From Rhodopirellula bahusiensis (GTDB lineage: Bacteria > Planctomycetota > Planctomycetia > Pirellulales > Pirellulaceae): DNA of 64,000 nucleotides. Below the pieces are notes generated by a model that did no database searches, was not told the DNA's origin, and saw only the letters and a list, made by a program, of their open reading frames with translations. Shown in pieces: positions 28,345 through 38,870 of this stretch. The stretch spans positions 1-64,000 of the forward strand of contig NZ_NIZW01000030.1 of assembly GCF_002727185.1 (NCBI RefSeq), in the 5' to 3' direction. Position numbers and translations under genes: made by a program. Position 1 is the stretch's first letter, and each line of letters opens with the position of its first letter.

Positions 28345-31300
28345 ATGACTCTTCAAGGTCATCGGACAACGAACTCACGTTTCACACACGTCACTCTCTC
28401 TTGGAGCGGCAACCGAAAGCGAGCAGTTTTGTTCGCGGCGGTTTGTTCAATCGGCGTGACTGCCGGCACAGCATCCGCGCAGTTACCAACCGGGGCCGAC
28501 GTCGTCGCTGGACAAGCCGCGATTTCACAAGCTGGATCCGTCATGAACGTGAATGCGGCTACCAACCGCGCGATCGTGAACTGGGACTCGTTCAACGTTG
28601 GCGCCGCCAACGCGGCCAACTTCAATCTTCCCGACGCCAGCTCATCCATCCTGAACCGAGTCACGACACCCAACATGCCGTCGACGATCGCCGGCACATT
28701 GAACTCCAATGGCAACGTGTTCCTGGTCAATCCGTCCGGCATCGTCGTGTCGGGTTCCGGCATGGTGAATACAAACGGATTCACCGCGTCGACATTTGAT
28801 GTCACCAATCAAGATTTCATGAACGGCGGGGAACTCGCGTTCACACGCGGCGAGGGCTCGGGCGGAATTGTCAACAACGGTACGATCGTCACCGGGAGCG
28901 GTGGGGCTCATCTGATTGCCAGCGACATTGCCAACAACGGAACGATCGAAAGCCACGGTGGCAATATCACCTTGTCTTCCGGCGGTAGAGTGACGCTGGA
29001 CAACGGTGTTACCTACAGCCAGCCATCCATGGCAACGCTTGAACGCGGAATCAGCCCAACAGCCGGGCTGATCCAGAACACGGGTTTGGTACGAGCCACC
29101 GGTGCGGCAACGAGTGGTGGCAACGTCTATCTGGTCAACCCGAATGGGAAGCTCCTGCACGACGGAACGATCGTCGCCCAACGTGCAACGTCGGCTAGCT
29201 CCAGCGGCTCACAAGGCGGACACGTTCAACTTGAAGCGGATGAAATTTCGCTGGCGGTCGATTCGACGATCGATGCCACCGGTACACACGGTGGCGGCGA
29301 AGTCCTTGTCGGTGGCGACTGGCAGGGTAGCGGCACAATGACGCAAGCCACCACGGTCACAATGGAAACCGGGGCAACGATCGATGCCTCCGCAACAGAG
29401 TCTGGTGACGGCGGCAAGATCGTTCTTTGGTCAGACATCCTCAATCCCGATTCCATCACCCGCGTTTCAGGAACGCTGCTAGCCAAAGCGGGACAACTGT
29501 TTGGGAACGGAGGCAACATCGAGACGTCCGGTGCGACCATTCAAACGGACCAAATTTCCGTCGACGCGAGTTCCCCCAATGGCAGCGGTGGCCTTTGGCT
29601 GATCGACCCATTCAACTACGTCATCGATGAGATTGCAGCTCTCAATATTGTCAGCTCCTTGGACTCGGGAACCAGTGTCACAGTCAATACCGCTGACAAC
29701 AATGTATCAGTCGGCAGCGTTAGCAATGGCACCGATGAGGGCGACATCTCAATCGTCAGCGACATCATTACCGGCGCAATGGCTGGCGATGCGACGCTCA
29801 CATTGGTTGCCGATCGTCACATTTCGCTTTCCACAGGCGTGGTCATTGATGCGAGTCAAAACGCGAACGCGAACCGATTGAACGTCAAATTCTGGGCCGA
29901 CCAGGACAACTCCGGTGACGGAATCAATATCGTTGGCGGGTCAATCAACACCAATGGCGGCGATCTCACATTCGGCAACGGGAACACAGCAACCTTCAGT
30001 GATTCAGAAGTCCAGGTCGGCGGCGACTTGTACGTGAACGGCTTGGCAGCACAAACGTTGGAAACTGGCGGTGGCGACATCACCATCAACGGGGAAACCA
30101 TTGTCGCCAATCCAAACGGTTTGACCGTCGACGCAGGCAGCGGCAACATTGAGTTCGGCGGCGTTGTCAATTCAGGGAACACTTACGAAGGTGTCAACAG
30201 CGTGGGTTCCTGGACCAATGCGGTCAGTGCCGCTGCGTCAGGCACCGGTGATCAGGCCGGCGACACCTACCTGGCCACCATCACGTCTCGATTGGAGAAC
30301 GCGATCGCCGGATTCGCTGTCAACTATCAACAATCATGGCTGGGCGGACGGCGAGTCACTGGCATCGGAACCGACGATGCATGGCGATGGGTGACGGGCC
30401 CAGAAGGGCTGCAGGACGATGGGCAGGGATTGATTTATGCCTTGCAAAACGAGGCCGGGGGCGTCACGCCACAGAATGACCTCTTCAACAACTGGAATCC
30501 CGGCGAGCCCAATAATTGGACTGGAAGCGAAATCGGGGCGTCTAACACGGAAAACGAAAGCGCCCACCAGTTCACCGGCTCAGCAGGCAATTGGAACGAC
30601 TTAAACAGAACGTCGAGTTCCTTGGATTGGTACGTCAAAGAATCCAACGCCGTCGCTTCGCCTCTGACCGTCACCACCACCGGCAACGTCGATTTTGGCG
30701 GCGGCATTGGGGGTAGCAAAGGACTCGCCTCGCTTGACGTGACTGGCAGCGTCATCTCGGTCAACGGCAACGCAATCGCAACCACCGGCGCTCAGAACTT
30801 TTCGTCCGACCTAACGGTCACCAGCGCATCCACCCTGCAAATCGATGCCACTTCATTGGCTGTCCAGGGCGCAATCGATTTTTCAGCAGCGTCCGGAAAC
30901 GTCGACGTCACGACTCCGATCAGTGTCCTCGGCGACATCAGCATAGTGAGCGGCAACGACTTGAATCTGCACGGCGAAGTGACAAGAACCGGCAATGCGG
31001 ACACAAGCACACTGCTGAAAGCCGATCGCCACGTCGTGCTCCACGAAGACGCAGATCTGACCACCACCAACGGTTCCCAATCCATCCAGTCGTGGGCTGA
31101 TGCCGACAACTCAGGCGACGGGATCAATACGGTCTTCTCCGATGTCATCGCAACCAGTGGCGGCGCCGTGAGGTTCGGCAATGGCGAAACGCTCACGATC
31201 GGTGGCGAAACCGTCAAGGTTGGCGGCGACGTTTACCTGAGCAGCAACAACGCTCAATCGATCACCACCGATGGTGGCGACATCACGATCGACGGCGAAG

Positions 31301-34300
31301 CCATTCTCGCCAACCTCAATGAGGTGACTCTCGATTCAGGTGGCGGCGACATCGCTTTGAACGGATTGTTGAACTCGGGCAACGCCTACACTTACGTTGA
31401 TGGACCGGACGGACAATCGAATGCGTGGGACTGGGCGAGAAACGATGCCAAGAATGGAACTGATGGAGGCGGCAATCTTGGCGACAGCTACCTGGTAACG
31501 ATTACGTCGCGACTTGAAAACGCCATCGCCGGAATCTCAGCCGGCTATCGCGGTGCCTGGATTGGTGCCTATCGAGCCGCCCCAGCTAGTTCATACGCTT
31601 GGACCTGGGCGGACGGCCCCGAACAGGGCCAAGCGTTCTTTACCCAATCTAGCAGCGACGGCGGCAGCGCACTGCCAGGATGGTACTCGAACTTCGGCAG
31701 TGGCGAACCCAATGGCAACCTCGCTTCCAATGGTGAACGCTACGGTCAATTCTTTGGCACCGAGGGACTGTGGAACGACCTCTCCGCGACCACGTCTTTC
31801 GACGCAACACAAGTCAGTCAATACTCCGTTTTGGGCTACGTCCGCGAAACAAATCTGAATCCCACATCGCTCACCATCAATGCGGGACTCGGCAGTGTCA
31901 CATTCGATGGAGCGGCCGGAACCAGCAAAGCTCTATCCGAACTGAGTGTCACCGCTGGTGGCGGCATCCGCATTAACGGTGGAGCCATCAACACCACCGG
32001 TATCCAAACTTATAACAGCCCGGTTGTGGTCGGTGCCCATACGAATTTTTCAACGATCCAAAACGACATCCTGTTCCATTCCACCGTTGATTCCGACAGC
32101 GCTGCGAATCAGTGGGATCTTACCGCCACGATCACGCCCAGCAACGTATATCACTGGGTCGATTGGACGACATGGGATTCCAACACCAACACAGCGACCG
32201 GCACGATCACCGTCGGTGCTGATGAGATCACGGTCACATACCACAACCCTCAGGGCATCTACGGAATCCAAACGTCGGGCGGGACCAACTACTGGACAGG
32301 GCGAAGTGGAGCCACCTTTGCAGGCGAATCCCCGTACGTAAGTTCCAGTGTTGCCAACGGACCATCAACCTCCGATCTCATTCAACTGCAATACGCAGGC
32401 TCTCAAACACTCACATTCAGCGAATCTGTTGAAAACCTTGCCTTCAGTATCGTGAGCATGAACGGCAATGGATACGGTTTCGATCAGGACTTCGCGATTG
32501 AATCCTACTCCGGACTCAACGGTGCCGGCCCCGGATTCTTTGGCGCCGGCACCATGACCAAGGCTATCGTGGGTGACACATTCCAGCTCAACGATGGTGG
32601 CGTGAACAGTGCATCCGATGGCAACAACAGCGAACCGCACGGGACGATTCGCTTTGGCAATGCATTCAACGAGCTGACCTGGAACAGCCTCAGCGATGAA
32701 ACCTGGAACGCGTTTTCCGTCGGAGTCAGCGGAACAAGCTCAACGGCTGGCAGTGTGCAATTCGACGGAGCCGTCGGCAGCAACGCGGCACTCGGTGACA
32801 TTTCCGTCAATGGGGCCATTGAAACTTCCGCCAGCATCACAGCATCTTCGTTCGACATCACCGGACTTGCGCACCTGGGTGACGACATCACAACGTCTGG
32901 CAATCAAACCTTCGGTAGTGCCATTACACTGGGCACCGCCCTCGCGCTGACCACCACAAACAGTGGCGACATCCAAGCGACCAGCACAATCGACGGAGCG
33001 CATGACCTGACGATTCAAACCGATACCACTGGCGACGTCACAATTGGCGGCAGTGTCGGCGGCAACAACGCGTTGACCAACCTGACCATTGACACTGATT
33101 CGCTCAACACACAAGCCATCGCGATCGCAACCGACGCGGTCCTAGACATCACGACTCGCGGGGCAAGCGAAATTGAGGGCGTGATCTCTGGCACCAATGC
33201 ATCGCTCAACAAAGACGGCGACGGAACACTCGTACTTTCGGCAACGAACACGTACACCGGCACCACTTCCATTTCCGGCGGCAAGCTATCGATTGCCTCC
33301 GACGCCAACCTGGGCGCGGCACCGTCCAGTCCCACCGAATCGCAACTCACGCTCGACGGCGGAACGCTGCTAGTCACCGGCAACACGACGCTCAACAGCA
33401 ATCGCGGCATCGAACTCGGTGACGATGACGGAGCGATCGAGGTCGCCACCGGCACGACAACTCAGTACGCTGGAATCATCAAGGGCAGCGGTGGTCTGAC
33501 GAAATCAGGTTCCGGCAAACTCAGTCTATCCGGTGAAAACACTTACACCGGCGCGACAACCATCAATGGTGGCATGACGGAAACCAGCAATGCGTCTGCG
33601 CTCGGCAACGGCTCCGCCGTCACGCTCGCCAATGTCACCGGCACAAGCCTAAACCTGCTCTCCGACCTCACAATTGGTTCTCTCGCAGGCGGCGGCAACA
33701 CGGGCGGCGACCTGTTCCTCAACACGTCAACTCTCACCACCGGTGGTAATGGCACAACCACCAACTTCGCCGGCAATATCTCCGGCACCGGCAATTTGGA
33801 AAAATTGAGCAACGGCACGTTCACCGCATCGGGCCTAGCCACCTACTCCGGCAACACCGCTGTGACAGGCGGCTCCATCATCTTCCAAAACAATACCGCT
33901 CCGCTAACCAGCGGTTTTTCCGGAACCGGAACCGTCACGATTGAACCTAGCGGCACTAGCTTCTCCAGTGACCTGAACAGCACCTACGGCTTCGCTAGCA
34001 CACTTGGTGGTCTGACGCTCGGCAAGTCCAACAACACATCCGGAATCACCGTCAACAGTGCGACCAGCCTCGATGGCAACGTGATCATCCATGGCGGAAA
34101 CGTCGCAATCAACCAAACGCTCGCGACGACTTCCGGCAACACCATCACGCTCGACGCCTCCGGCAACGCGACTCAAACCACTGCAATTGCGACCGACAAC
34201 CTCGCCTTGCAAGGAACCGGCAACTTCACCCTTAGTAACGCGTCAAACTCCGTCGGCACCCTCGCCGGTGGTGAATCAGGCACTCTGCTGGGCAACGTGG

Positions 34301-37300
34301 ATTTCGTCAACGCTGGAACCTTCACGGTGGGCGTCGTAGGATCGCAGACTGGCATCACCGCCAACGGAACGCTGAACCTAGCAACCCAGTCCGGCGATTT
34401 GACAATCGCGGAAGACATCACCACGACCAACGCCACCGATTCCGCGATCCGATTGAACGCCGGACGAGCCACGGCTGCTGGAACCGCGACAGGAGGCAAC
34501 CTCGTCCTCAACAATTCACCGTCGATTTCCGTCGGCACGGACGGAAGAGCCACCCTGTACACCGGCAGCATCGACGACAGCCTGGGACTAACCGACCTGC
34601 TGACCAGCGGCAGTGGTCGCTTCCGATACAACAGCGACGAATCCGCCACGAACTACACATTGGCTCTTGGCACCGGTCTATTCGGAGTCTATCGCGAACA
34701 ACCCTCCACCACCGTCGTCGCCGACACAGCGACGAGCACTTACGGCACCGCCCCCACATTGACGACCTCCATTCACTCGCAGAACGGCGACTCGGTTGCA
34801 CAAGCTTTTAGCGTCGCACCATCTATCGCCATTGGCGGTGCCCAGTCGACCAGCGGCAACTACATCGCGGGCGACCACAGCTTGACTCCCTCGGGCGGGA
34901 CCGACCAACTGGGCTATGCCATTGGCGGCTACACCAACGGAACCTTGACCGTCAACCAAAAAGTGATCTCCGTACCTATCGTCGTCGACAACAAGGTTTA
35001 CGATGGCAACACCACAGCCCAAATGAACGCCACCGCTAGCGGAGTCGTGGCGAATGATTTGGTCACCATCGGCGGATCCGCCCTCTTCGCTGACAAGAAT
35101 GTGGGCACGAACAAAACCGTCAACATCACCGGTCTGAACCTCACCGGTACCGACTCGGCAAACTACGTCCTCGCCAGCACAACGGATAATTCGTCGGCCG
35201 ACATCACGCCTCTGGCCATCAACGTCATTGGCCTGACAGGCAACGACAAGATCTACGATGCGACCACCAAAGCAACACTCAGCGGCACGGCAACGGTCGC
35301 GGCCCTCGGTGCCGACGACGTGGAAGTGCAAGGCTCAGCCATCGCCAGCTTCGACGACAAGAACGTGGGTTCGTCCAAGTCCATCGTCGTCGATGGACTC
35401 ACGCTAACTGGTGACGATGCCAACAACTACAGCATCAATCAACCAACCGGGCTGACTGCCGACATCACGCCAGCGCCTCTTACAATCACAGCGAACAACG
35501 ATGCCAAATTCGTAACCAAGGACGACGTGGCGGGTTACGTTGGAGCCAGCTACTCTGGATTTGTCGCTGGCGAAGGCAGTTCCGAATTGACCGGTACGTT
35601 GTCGATTACACGAAGTGGAATGACAACCGAAGAATCAGCAGGAACCTACGCAGACGCCTTGACCGCCAGCGGTTTGAGTTCCACCAACTACGACATCACG
35701 TTCGACACCGGCGACTACACCATCGTCCCCGCTGATCAACTGCTCGTTCGGTTCGACAACAGCGATTCCACTTACGGCGACTTGCTTGGCCTGCAGCTGC
35801 TATCCGCCAGATACATGGACGACGGCAATACCATCCACACGCTGACTCCAACCTCCACCGCCAACGGTCGCTACGAATTCGATGACGGCGTCGGCGGCAC
35901 CGCTGCATTCGACCTTGTTCTCGACGGTTCATCGCTCAGCACCTCGAATCACACCAATGTTGGTGCATTCGCGCTCGCCATGGAAAACATTGAGACTACC
36001 AGCGGAAACTTCTCTAATAATCTCAACATTGTCGGTAACCACACCGTCAATCGTGCCGCCATCAACGTCAGTGCCTCCGGCGTCACCAAAGCTTACGACA
36101 GCAACGACTTGATGACCAATATCTCGCTCGACCAAACTGGTAGCGTTGCGGGCGATTCATATACGCTGAACGGCCAAGGCAACTACGCCAGTCCCAACGC
36201 GGGCACCAGTCTCAATTACACCGTCGGCAACCTGGAACTCAGCGGCACCGACGCCAACAACTACTACCTATCCGGCGGCAGCACTTTCACCGCAAACGAT
36301 GGCGTGATCACGCCCAAAAACGTGACCATCACCGCACCGTCTGTCACCAAGGTTTACGACGGCAACACGAACATCGAGGCCACTGCAACGCAACTTCAGG
36401 CGTTCACCGATGCACTTGGTATCGCCAGCGATAGCGTTGCCTCGATCACATTGACCTACGACGACAAAAACGTCGGCACGAACAAAACGCTCGCGGCATC
36501 CAACATCGCGATCAACGATGGCAATGGCGGCGGAAATTACAACATCACCTTCGCCGATGACACCACCAGCAGCATCACGCGTCTCGGCACAGTCACCTGG
36601 ATCGGCGGAGTGACTGGCGATTGGAACGATCCATCGAACTGGGCGGGCGGAGCCATTCCGGACCTCGCCAACGTCGCCAACGTGATCATCCCGCAAGGCG
36701 TTACGCCTACGTTTGACAACACGGTCAACGGCCCAGTTGAGCTCGACTCGTTGCTTGGCGGCAACTTGCAAGTCGACAGCGGCACGCTGAATGTAGACGG
36801 CAGCCTTGATGTCGACACCTACACGCAAGACGGCGGAACAGTGACCGCCGGAAACTTCTCCGCCGATGACTTCACGCAACATGACGGCTCAATCAACGTC
36901 GACGACACATTCACCGTCCACAACAGCTTCACGCAAAGCACGACCGGCACGATCAACGCCCTCGGTGATGTCGACATCACCCAAACGACCGGCGACCTGA
37001 CCGTCAACAACCTGTCCGGCGACAATGTCAAACTCGATAGCAAAACCGGAGACGTCAACCTGCATGATCTGACCGCCACCGGAAACCTCGACCTCGACGC
37101 CCTCGGCGACGTCACCCAATCCTCCACCGGCACCATTACCGTCGACCAAACAACCACAATCAACGCTGGCGGCAACATCAACCTAGCGGGAACCAACAAC
37201 GACTTCGTCGGCCCCGTCAACGCCACCGGCCACGATATCAACATCGTCGACGGCCACGGTGGACTTACATTCGGCAACGTTGACGCCGGTGGTGACTTCA

Positions 37301-37980
37301 CGGCAACCTCCACCGACGGCGACATGACTCAACATCCTGGCACCACCATCCAAGTCGACGGCGAAACGACGGTTGCTGCCAACGGCGATGTAATCTTCGA
37401 CAACGAAGGCAACATTTTTGCCGGAATCGTCAATCTCCTCGCCGACAACGGCACCATCCGTCAATCCGTCGGCGACCTGCTGTTCGGCAATGTGCAAACC
37501 ACCGGCGACTTCACCGCCACCGCCATTAACGGCAGCATCGGCCAATCGCCAAGTTCATCGGTCGAAGTGGACGGCAACAGCAGCTTCACCGCAAGAACTG
37601 ACATCGAGTTGACCAATGCAGGCAACCGCCTTGGCCAACAAACCACGGTCAACGCCCCACGCTACGACCTCCACTCGCTCGACCCGCTCGATATTGTCCG
37701 GACCGGAGCCGCTCTCGGCGACTCCACGCTCAGCCAAACCGTCTCCCAAACCACTAACGACACGTTCACTCGTCCCGCCTCGGCAAGCGAATCCGACTCA
37801 CAAGGCTCGTCCCAATCCAACACCGCCATGAATCCCAACGGTTGGTTTGAGAAGTTCAAAATGTTTGTTTCTAGCCTGGTGACCAGTGGCTCCGCAAACC
37901 CTACCAACAATCAAGGATCGCAGCTCAACGCTGAACAAACCGACGACGATACTTTCCTCCGCCGCAACGGACCCGCGTAA
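28345..37980 (+). CDS. Giant TpsA adhesin: hemagglutinin domain with lectin-like and YDG/MBG modules
   Basis: A 3211-residue secreted protein. The signal region ends at about residue 46 (TASAQLPTG), followed by the filamentous-hemagglutinin secretion domain (about 46-290; NVFLVNPSGIVVSGSGMVNT and a second NVYLVNPNGKLLHDG). Two C-type-lectin-like modules lie at about 612-765 and 1012-1168 (NNWNPGEPNNW, then GNWNDL; FGSGEPNGN, then GLWNDL). A PEP-CTERM-like beta module is at about 1252-1468. Autotransporter-type strand repeats (TLVLSATNTYTGTTSISGG) follow at about 1620-1750. YDG modules (KVYDGNTTAQMNA, KIYDATTKATL) and an MBG module are at about 2209-2750, then Thr/Asp-rich repeats to the end. 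It probably works in adhesion to glycans. Confidence 0.92.
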   Translation: MTLQGHRTTNSRFTHVTLSWSGNRKRAVLFAAVCSIGVTAGTASAQLPTGADVVAGQAAISQAGSVMNVNAATNRAIVNWDSFNVGAANAANFNLPDASSSILNRVTTPNMPSTIAGTLNSNGNVFLVNPSGIVVSGSGMVNTNGFTASTFDVTNQDFMNGGELAFTRGEGSGGIVNNGTIVTGSGGAHLIASDIANNGTIESHGGNITLSSGGRVTLDNGVTYSQPSMATLERGISPTAGLIQNTGLVRATGAATSGGNVYLVNPNGKLLHDGTIVAQRATSASSSGSQGGHVQLEADEISLAVDSTIDATGTHGGGEVLVGGDWQGSGTMTQATTVTMETGATIDASATESGDGGKIVLWSDILNPDSITRVSGTLLAKAGQLFGNGGNIETSGATIQTDQISVDASSPNGSGGLWLIDPFNYVIDEIAALNIVSSLDSGTSVTVNTADNNVSVGSVSNGTDEGDISIVSDIITGAMAGDATLTLVADRHISLSTGVVIDASQNANANRLNVKFWADQDNSGDGINIVGGSINTNGGDLTFGNGNTATFSDSEVQVGGDLYVNGLAAQTLETGGGDITINGETIVANPNGLTVDAGSGNIEFGGVVNSGNTYEGVNSVGSWTNAVSAAASGTGDQAGDTYLATITSRLENAIAGFAVNYQQSWLGGRRVTGIGTDDAWRWVTGPEGLQDDGQGLIYALQNEAGGVTPQNDLFNNWNPGEPNNWTGSEIGASNTENESAHQFTGSAGNWNDLNRTSSSLDWYVKESNAVASPLTVTTTGNVDFGGGIGGSKGLASLDVTGSVISVNGNAIATTGAQNFSSDLTVTSASTLQIDATSLAVQGAIDFSAASGNVDVTTPISVLGDISIVSGNDLNLHGEVTRTGNADTSTLLKADRHVVLHEDADLTTTNGSQSIQSWADADNSGDGINTVFSDVIATSGGAVRFGNGETLTIGGETVKVGGDVYLSSNNAQSITTDGGDITIDGEAILANLNEVTLDSGGGDIALNGLLNSGNAYTYVDGPDGQSNAWDWARNDAKNGTDGGGNLGDSYLVTITSRLENAIAGISAGYRGAWIGAYRAAPASSYAWTWADGPEQGQAFFTQSSSDGGSALPGWYSNFGSGEPNGNLASNGERYGQFFGTEGLWNDLSATTSFDATQVSQYSVLGYVRETNLNPTSLTINAGLGSVTFDGAAGTSKALSELSVTAGGGIRINGGAINTTGIQTYNSPVVVGAHTNFSTIQNDILFHSTVDSDSAANQWDLTATITPSNVYHWVDWTTWDSNTNTATGTITVGADEITVTYHNPQGIYGIQTSGGTNYWTGRSGATFAGESPYVSSSVANGPSTSDLIQLQYAGSQTLTFSESVENLAFSIVSMNGNGYGFDQDFAIESYSGLNGAGPGFFGAGTMTKAIVGDTFQLNDGGVNSASDGNNSEPHGTIRFGNAFNELTWNSLSDETWNAFSVGVSGTSSTAGSVQFDGAVGSNAALGDISVNGAIETSASITASSFDITGLAHLGDDITTSGNQTFGSAITLGTALALTTTNSGDIQATSTIDGAHDLTIQTDTTGDVTIGGSVGGNNALTNLTIDTDSLNTQAIAIATDAVLDITTRGASEIEGVISGTNASLNKDGDGTLVLSATNTYTGTTSISGGKLSIASDANLGAAPSSPTESQLTLDGGTLLVTGNTTLNSNRGIELGDDDGAIEVATGTTTQYAGIIKGSGGLTKSGSGKLSLSGENTYTGATTINGGMTETSNASALGNGSAVTLANVTGTSLNLLSDLTIGSLAGGGNTGGDLFLNTSTLTTGGNGTTTNFAGNISGTGNLEKLSNGTFTASGLATYSGNTAVTGGSIIFQNNTAPLTSGFSGTGTVTIEPSGTSFSSDLNSTYGFASTLGGLTLGKSNNTSGITVNSATSLDGNVIIHGGNVAINQTLATTSGNTITLDASGNATQTTAIATDNLALQGTGNFTLSNASNSVGTLAGGESGTLLGNVDFVNAGTFTVGVVGSQTGITANGTLNLATQSGDLTIAEDITTTNATDSAIRLNAGRATAAGTATGGNLVLNNSPSISVGTDGRATLYTGSIDDSLGLTDLLTSGSGRFRYNSDESATNYTLALGTGLFGVYREQPSTTVVADTATSTYGTAPTLTTSIHSQNGDSVAQAFSVAPSIAIGGAQSTSGNYIAGDHSLTPSGGTDQLGYAIGGYTNGTLTVNQKVISVPIVVDNKVYDGNTTAQMNATASGVVANDLVTIGGSALFADKNVGTNKTVNITGLNLTGTDSANYVLASTTDNSSADITPLAINVIGLTGNDKIYDATTKATLSGTATVAALGADDVEVQGSAIASFDDKNVGSSKSIVVDGLTLTGDDANNYSINQPTGLTADITPAPLTITANNDAKFVTKDDVAGYVGASYSGFVAGEGSSELTGTLSITRSGMTTEESAGTYADALTASGLSSTNYDITFDTGDYTIVPADQLLVRFDNSDSTYGDLLGLQLLSARYMDDGNTIHTLTPTSTANGRYEFDDGVGGTAAFDLVLDGSSLSTSNHTNVGAFALAMENIETTSGNFSNNLNIVGNHTVNRAAINVSASGVTKAYDSNDLMTNISLDQTGSVAGDSYTLNGQGNYASPNAGTSLNYTVGNLELSGTDANNYYLSGGSTFTANDGVITPKNVTITAPSVTKVYDGNTNIEATATQLQAFTDALGIASDSVASITLTYDDKNVGTNKTLAASNIAINDGNGGGNYNITFADDTTSSITRLGTVTWIGGVTGDWNDPSNWAGGAIPDLANVANVIIPQGVTPTFDNTVNGPVELDSLLGGNLQVDSGTLNVDGSLDVDTYTQDGGTVTAGNFSADDFTQHDGSINVDDTFTVHNSFTQSTTGTINALGDVDITQTTGDLTVNNLSGDNVKLDSKTGDVNLHDLTATGNLDLDALGDVTQSSTGTITVDQTTTINAGGNINLAGTNNDFVGPVNATGHDINIVDGHGGLTFGNVDAGGDFTATSTDGDMTQHPGTTIQVDGETTVAANGDVIFDNEGNIFAGIVNLLADNGTIRQSVGDLLFGNVQTTGDFTATAINGSIGQSPSSSVEVDGNSSFTARTDIELTNAGNRLGQQTTVNAPRYDLHSLDPLDIVRTGAALGDSTLSQTVSQTTNDTFTRPASASESDSQGSSQSNTAMNPNGWFEKFKMFVSSLVTSGSANPTNNQGSQLNAEQTDDDTFLRRNGPA

Positions 37981-38010
37981 CAATCGACAGTGCACCAACT
38001 TCAACTTATT

Positions 38011-38396
38011 CTTTTCGCAGTTCCAAATGACCGCCAATCCGGACCAAACACTACGCGCGTCGGGTTGAAAGATAGTCCACGCCACTTGCAACACTGTCAT
38101 ACCAGGTCATGTCGAAACACGGCCGATCCGGCGCACTTTCGTTCGTCGACGCAGCGTCCTTCGCCACTGAAATTGCCTCTCTGACCAATGGTCTGTCGCG
38201 ACTTATTTTCAGGGTAGTGGACGAGGCCACTACGATTAACCTTAACTTTCATCTGTGACAAACCACTGGTGTTCATTAGCGAAGATCAATGTTCCCCCAA
38301 AGGTCTTCTGAAGAACGCGAATCTTCACTCATCAGAAACTAATCTTTCCTGGTTCTCCCGCTTCTTTTCTCTCTGAATCTTGAGCGAGATCGAATT
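38011..38396 (+). repeat. Direct repeat R2 with a relic of the NYN gene 3' end
   Basis: The first 66 bases read LFAVPNDRQSGPNTTRVGLK, aligning with the NYN C-terminus LFEVQKDRQAGPGSVRVRLK. The following DNA matches the 3' DNA after the NYN stop (GTCATGTCGAAACA, GACGCAGCGTCCTTC, GAAATTGCCTCT). About 90 extra bases, including a GTAGTGG/CCACTAC hairpin at 38214-38233, split the repeat before homology resumes near 38275. It begins 31 bases after the adhesin stop. Confidence 0.8.
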
Positions 38397-38802
38397 TCCT
38401 GCAGCAGAAAGCTGGTGGACTCAGCGAATTGATGCTCTGGCATCTTGCGATAGATCGCTACCGGAGCGGCGATCTTTGTTTCCAAAGCTGACTTGTCTGG
38501 CAGCTTGAACAACTCCTCAGCTCAGTGTTCTTGGATCCGCGGGGAGCGGACAGCACCGAGCCGAACGCGTAACTCTCGCTGGCTTGAGATGGGCTGAAAC
38601 GCCGAAAGGGGCGGCGGAAGCGAATCGGCACGCCCCCGATTCGCGGATAGGTGAGTCGGATCAGAGCCGATGCCTTTGGGAACACTCGAAACAAGTGCCG
38701 CGATCTCCATGTGTTGAACCGATGGTGGTGTACGCAATTTCTGTTTTGGCGTCCTTGCGGTCTTGACGCTGCATTGTCATTTTGTTCGGATGACTGCACA
38801 CG
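38397..38802. other. Gap before the second TetR gene
   Basis: No gene is supported. GCGAATCGG at 38620-38628 pairs perfectly with CCGATTCGC at 38636-38644 over a seven-base loop; no T run follows. The final 70 bases resemble those upstream of the first TetR gene. Confidence 0.4.
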
Positions 38803-38837
38803 CGACCGACGGTCGACTAACACTCGACCGACGGTCG
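38803..38837 (+). promoter_or_regulatory. Two perfect TetR operator candidates
   Basis: CGACCGACGGTCG occurs twice, at 38803-38815 and 38825-38837, 22 bases apart, identical to the main palindrome upstream of the paralogue at 19674. The second copy ends 33 bases before the start codon, so a bound dimer would block the promoter or early transcription. Confidence 0.75.
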
Positions 38838-38870
38838 ATTCTATCAATGTCAATGAAGGAGGATCTGCCG

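Noticed and set aside
33015-37910. Many long minus-strand frames opposite the TpsA gene (for example 217 residues at 34678-35331)
   Set aside because: They are shadows of the strongly biased, Thr/Gly/Asp-rich adhesin codons, repeat the same Asp/Val/Gly composition and have no domain.
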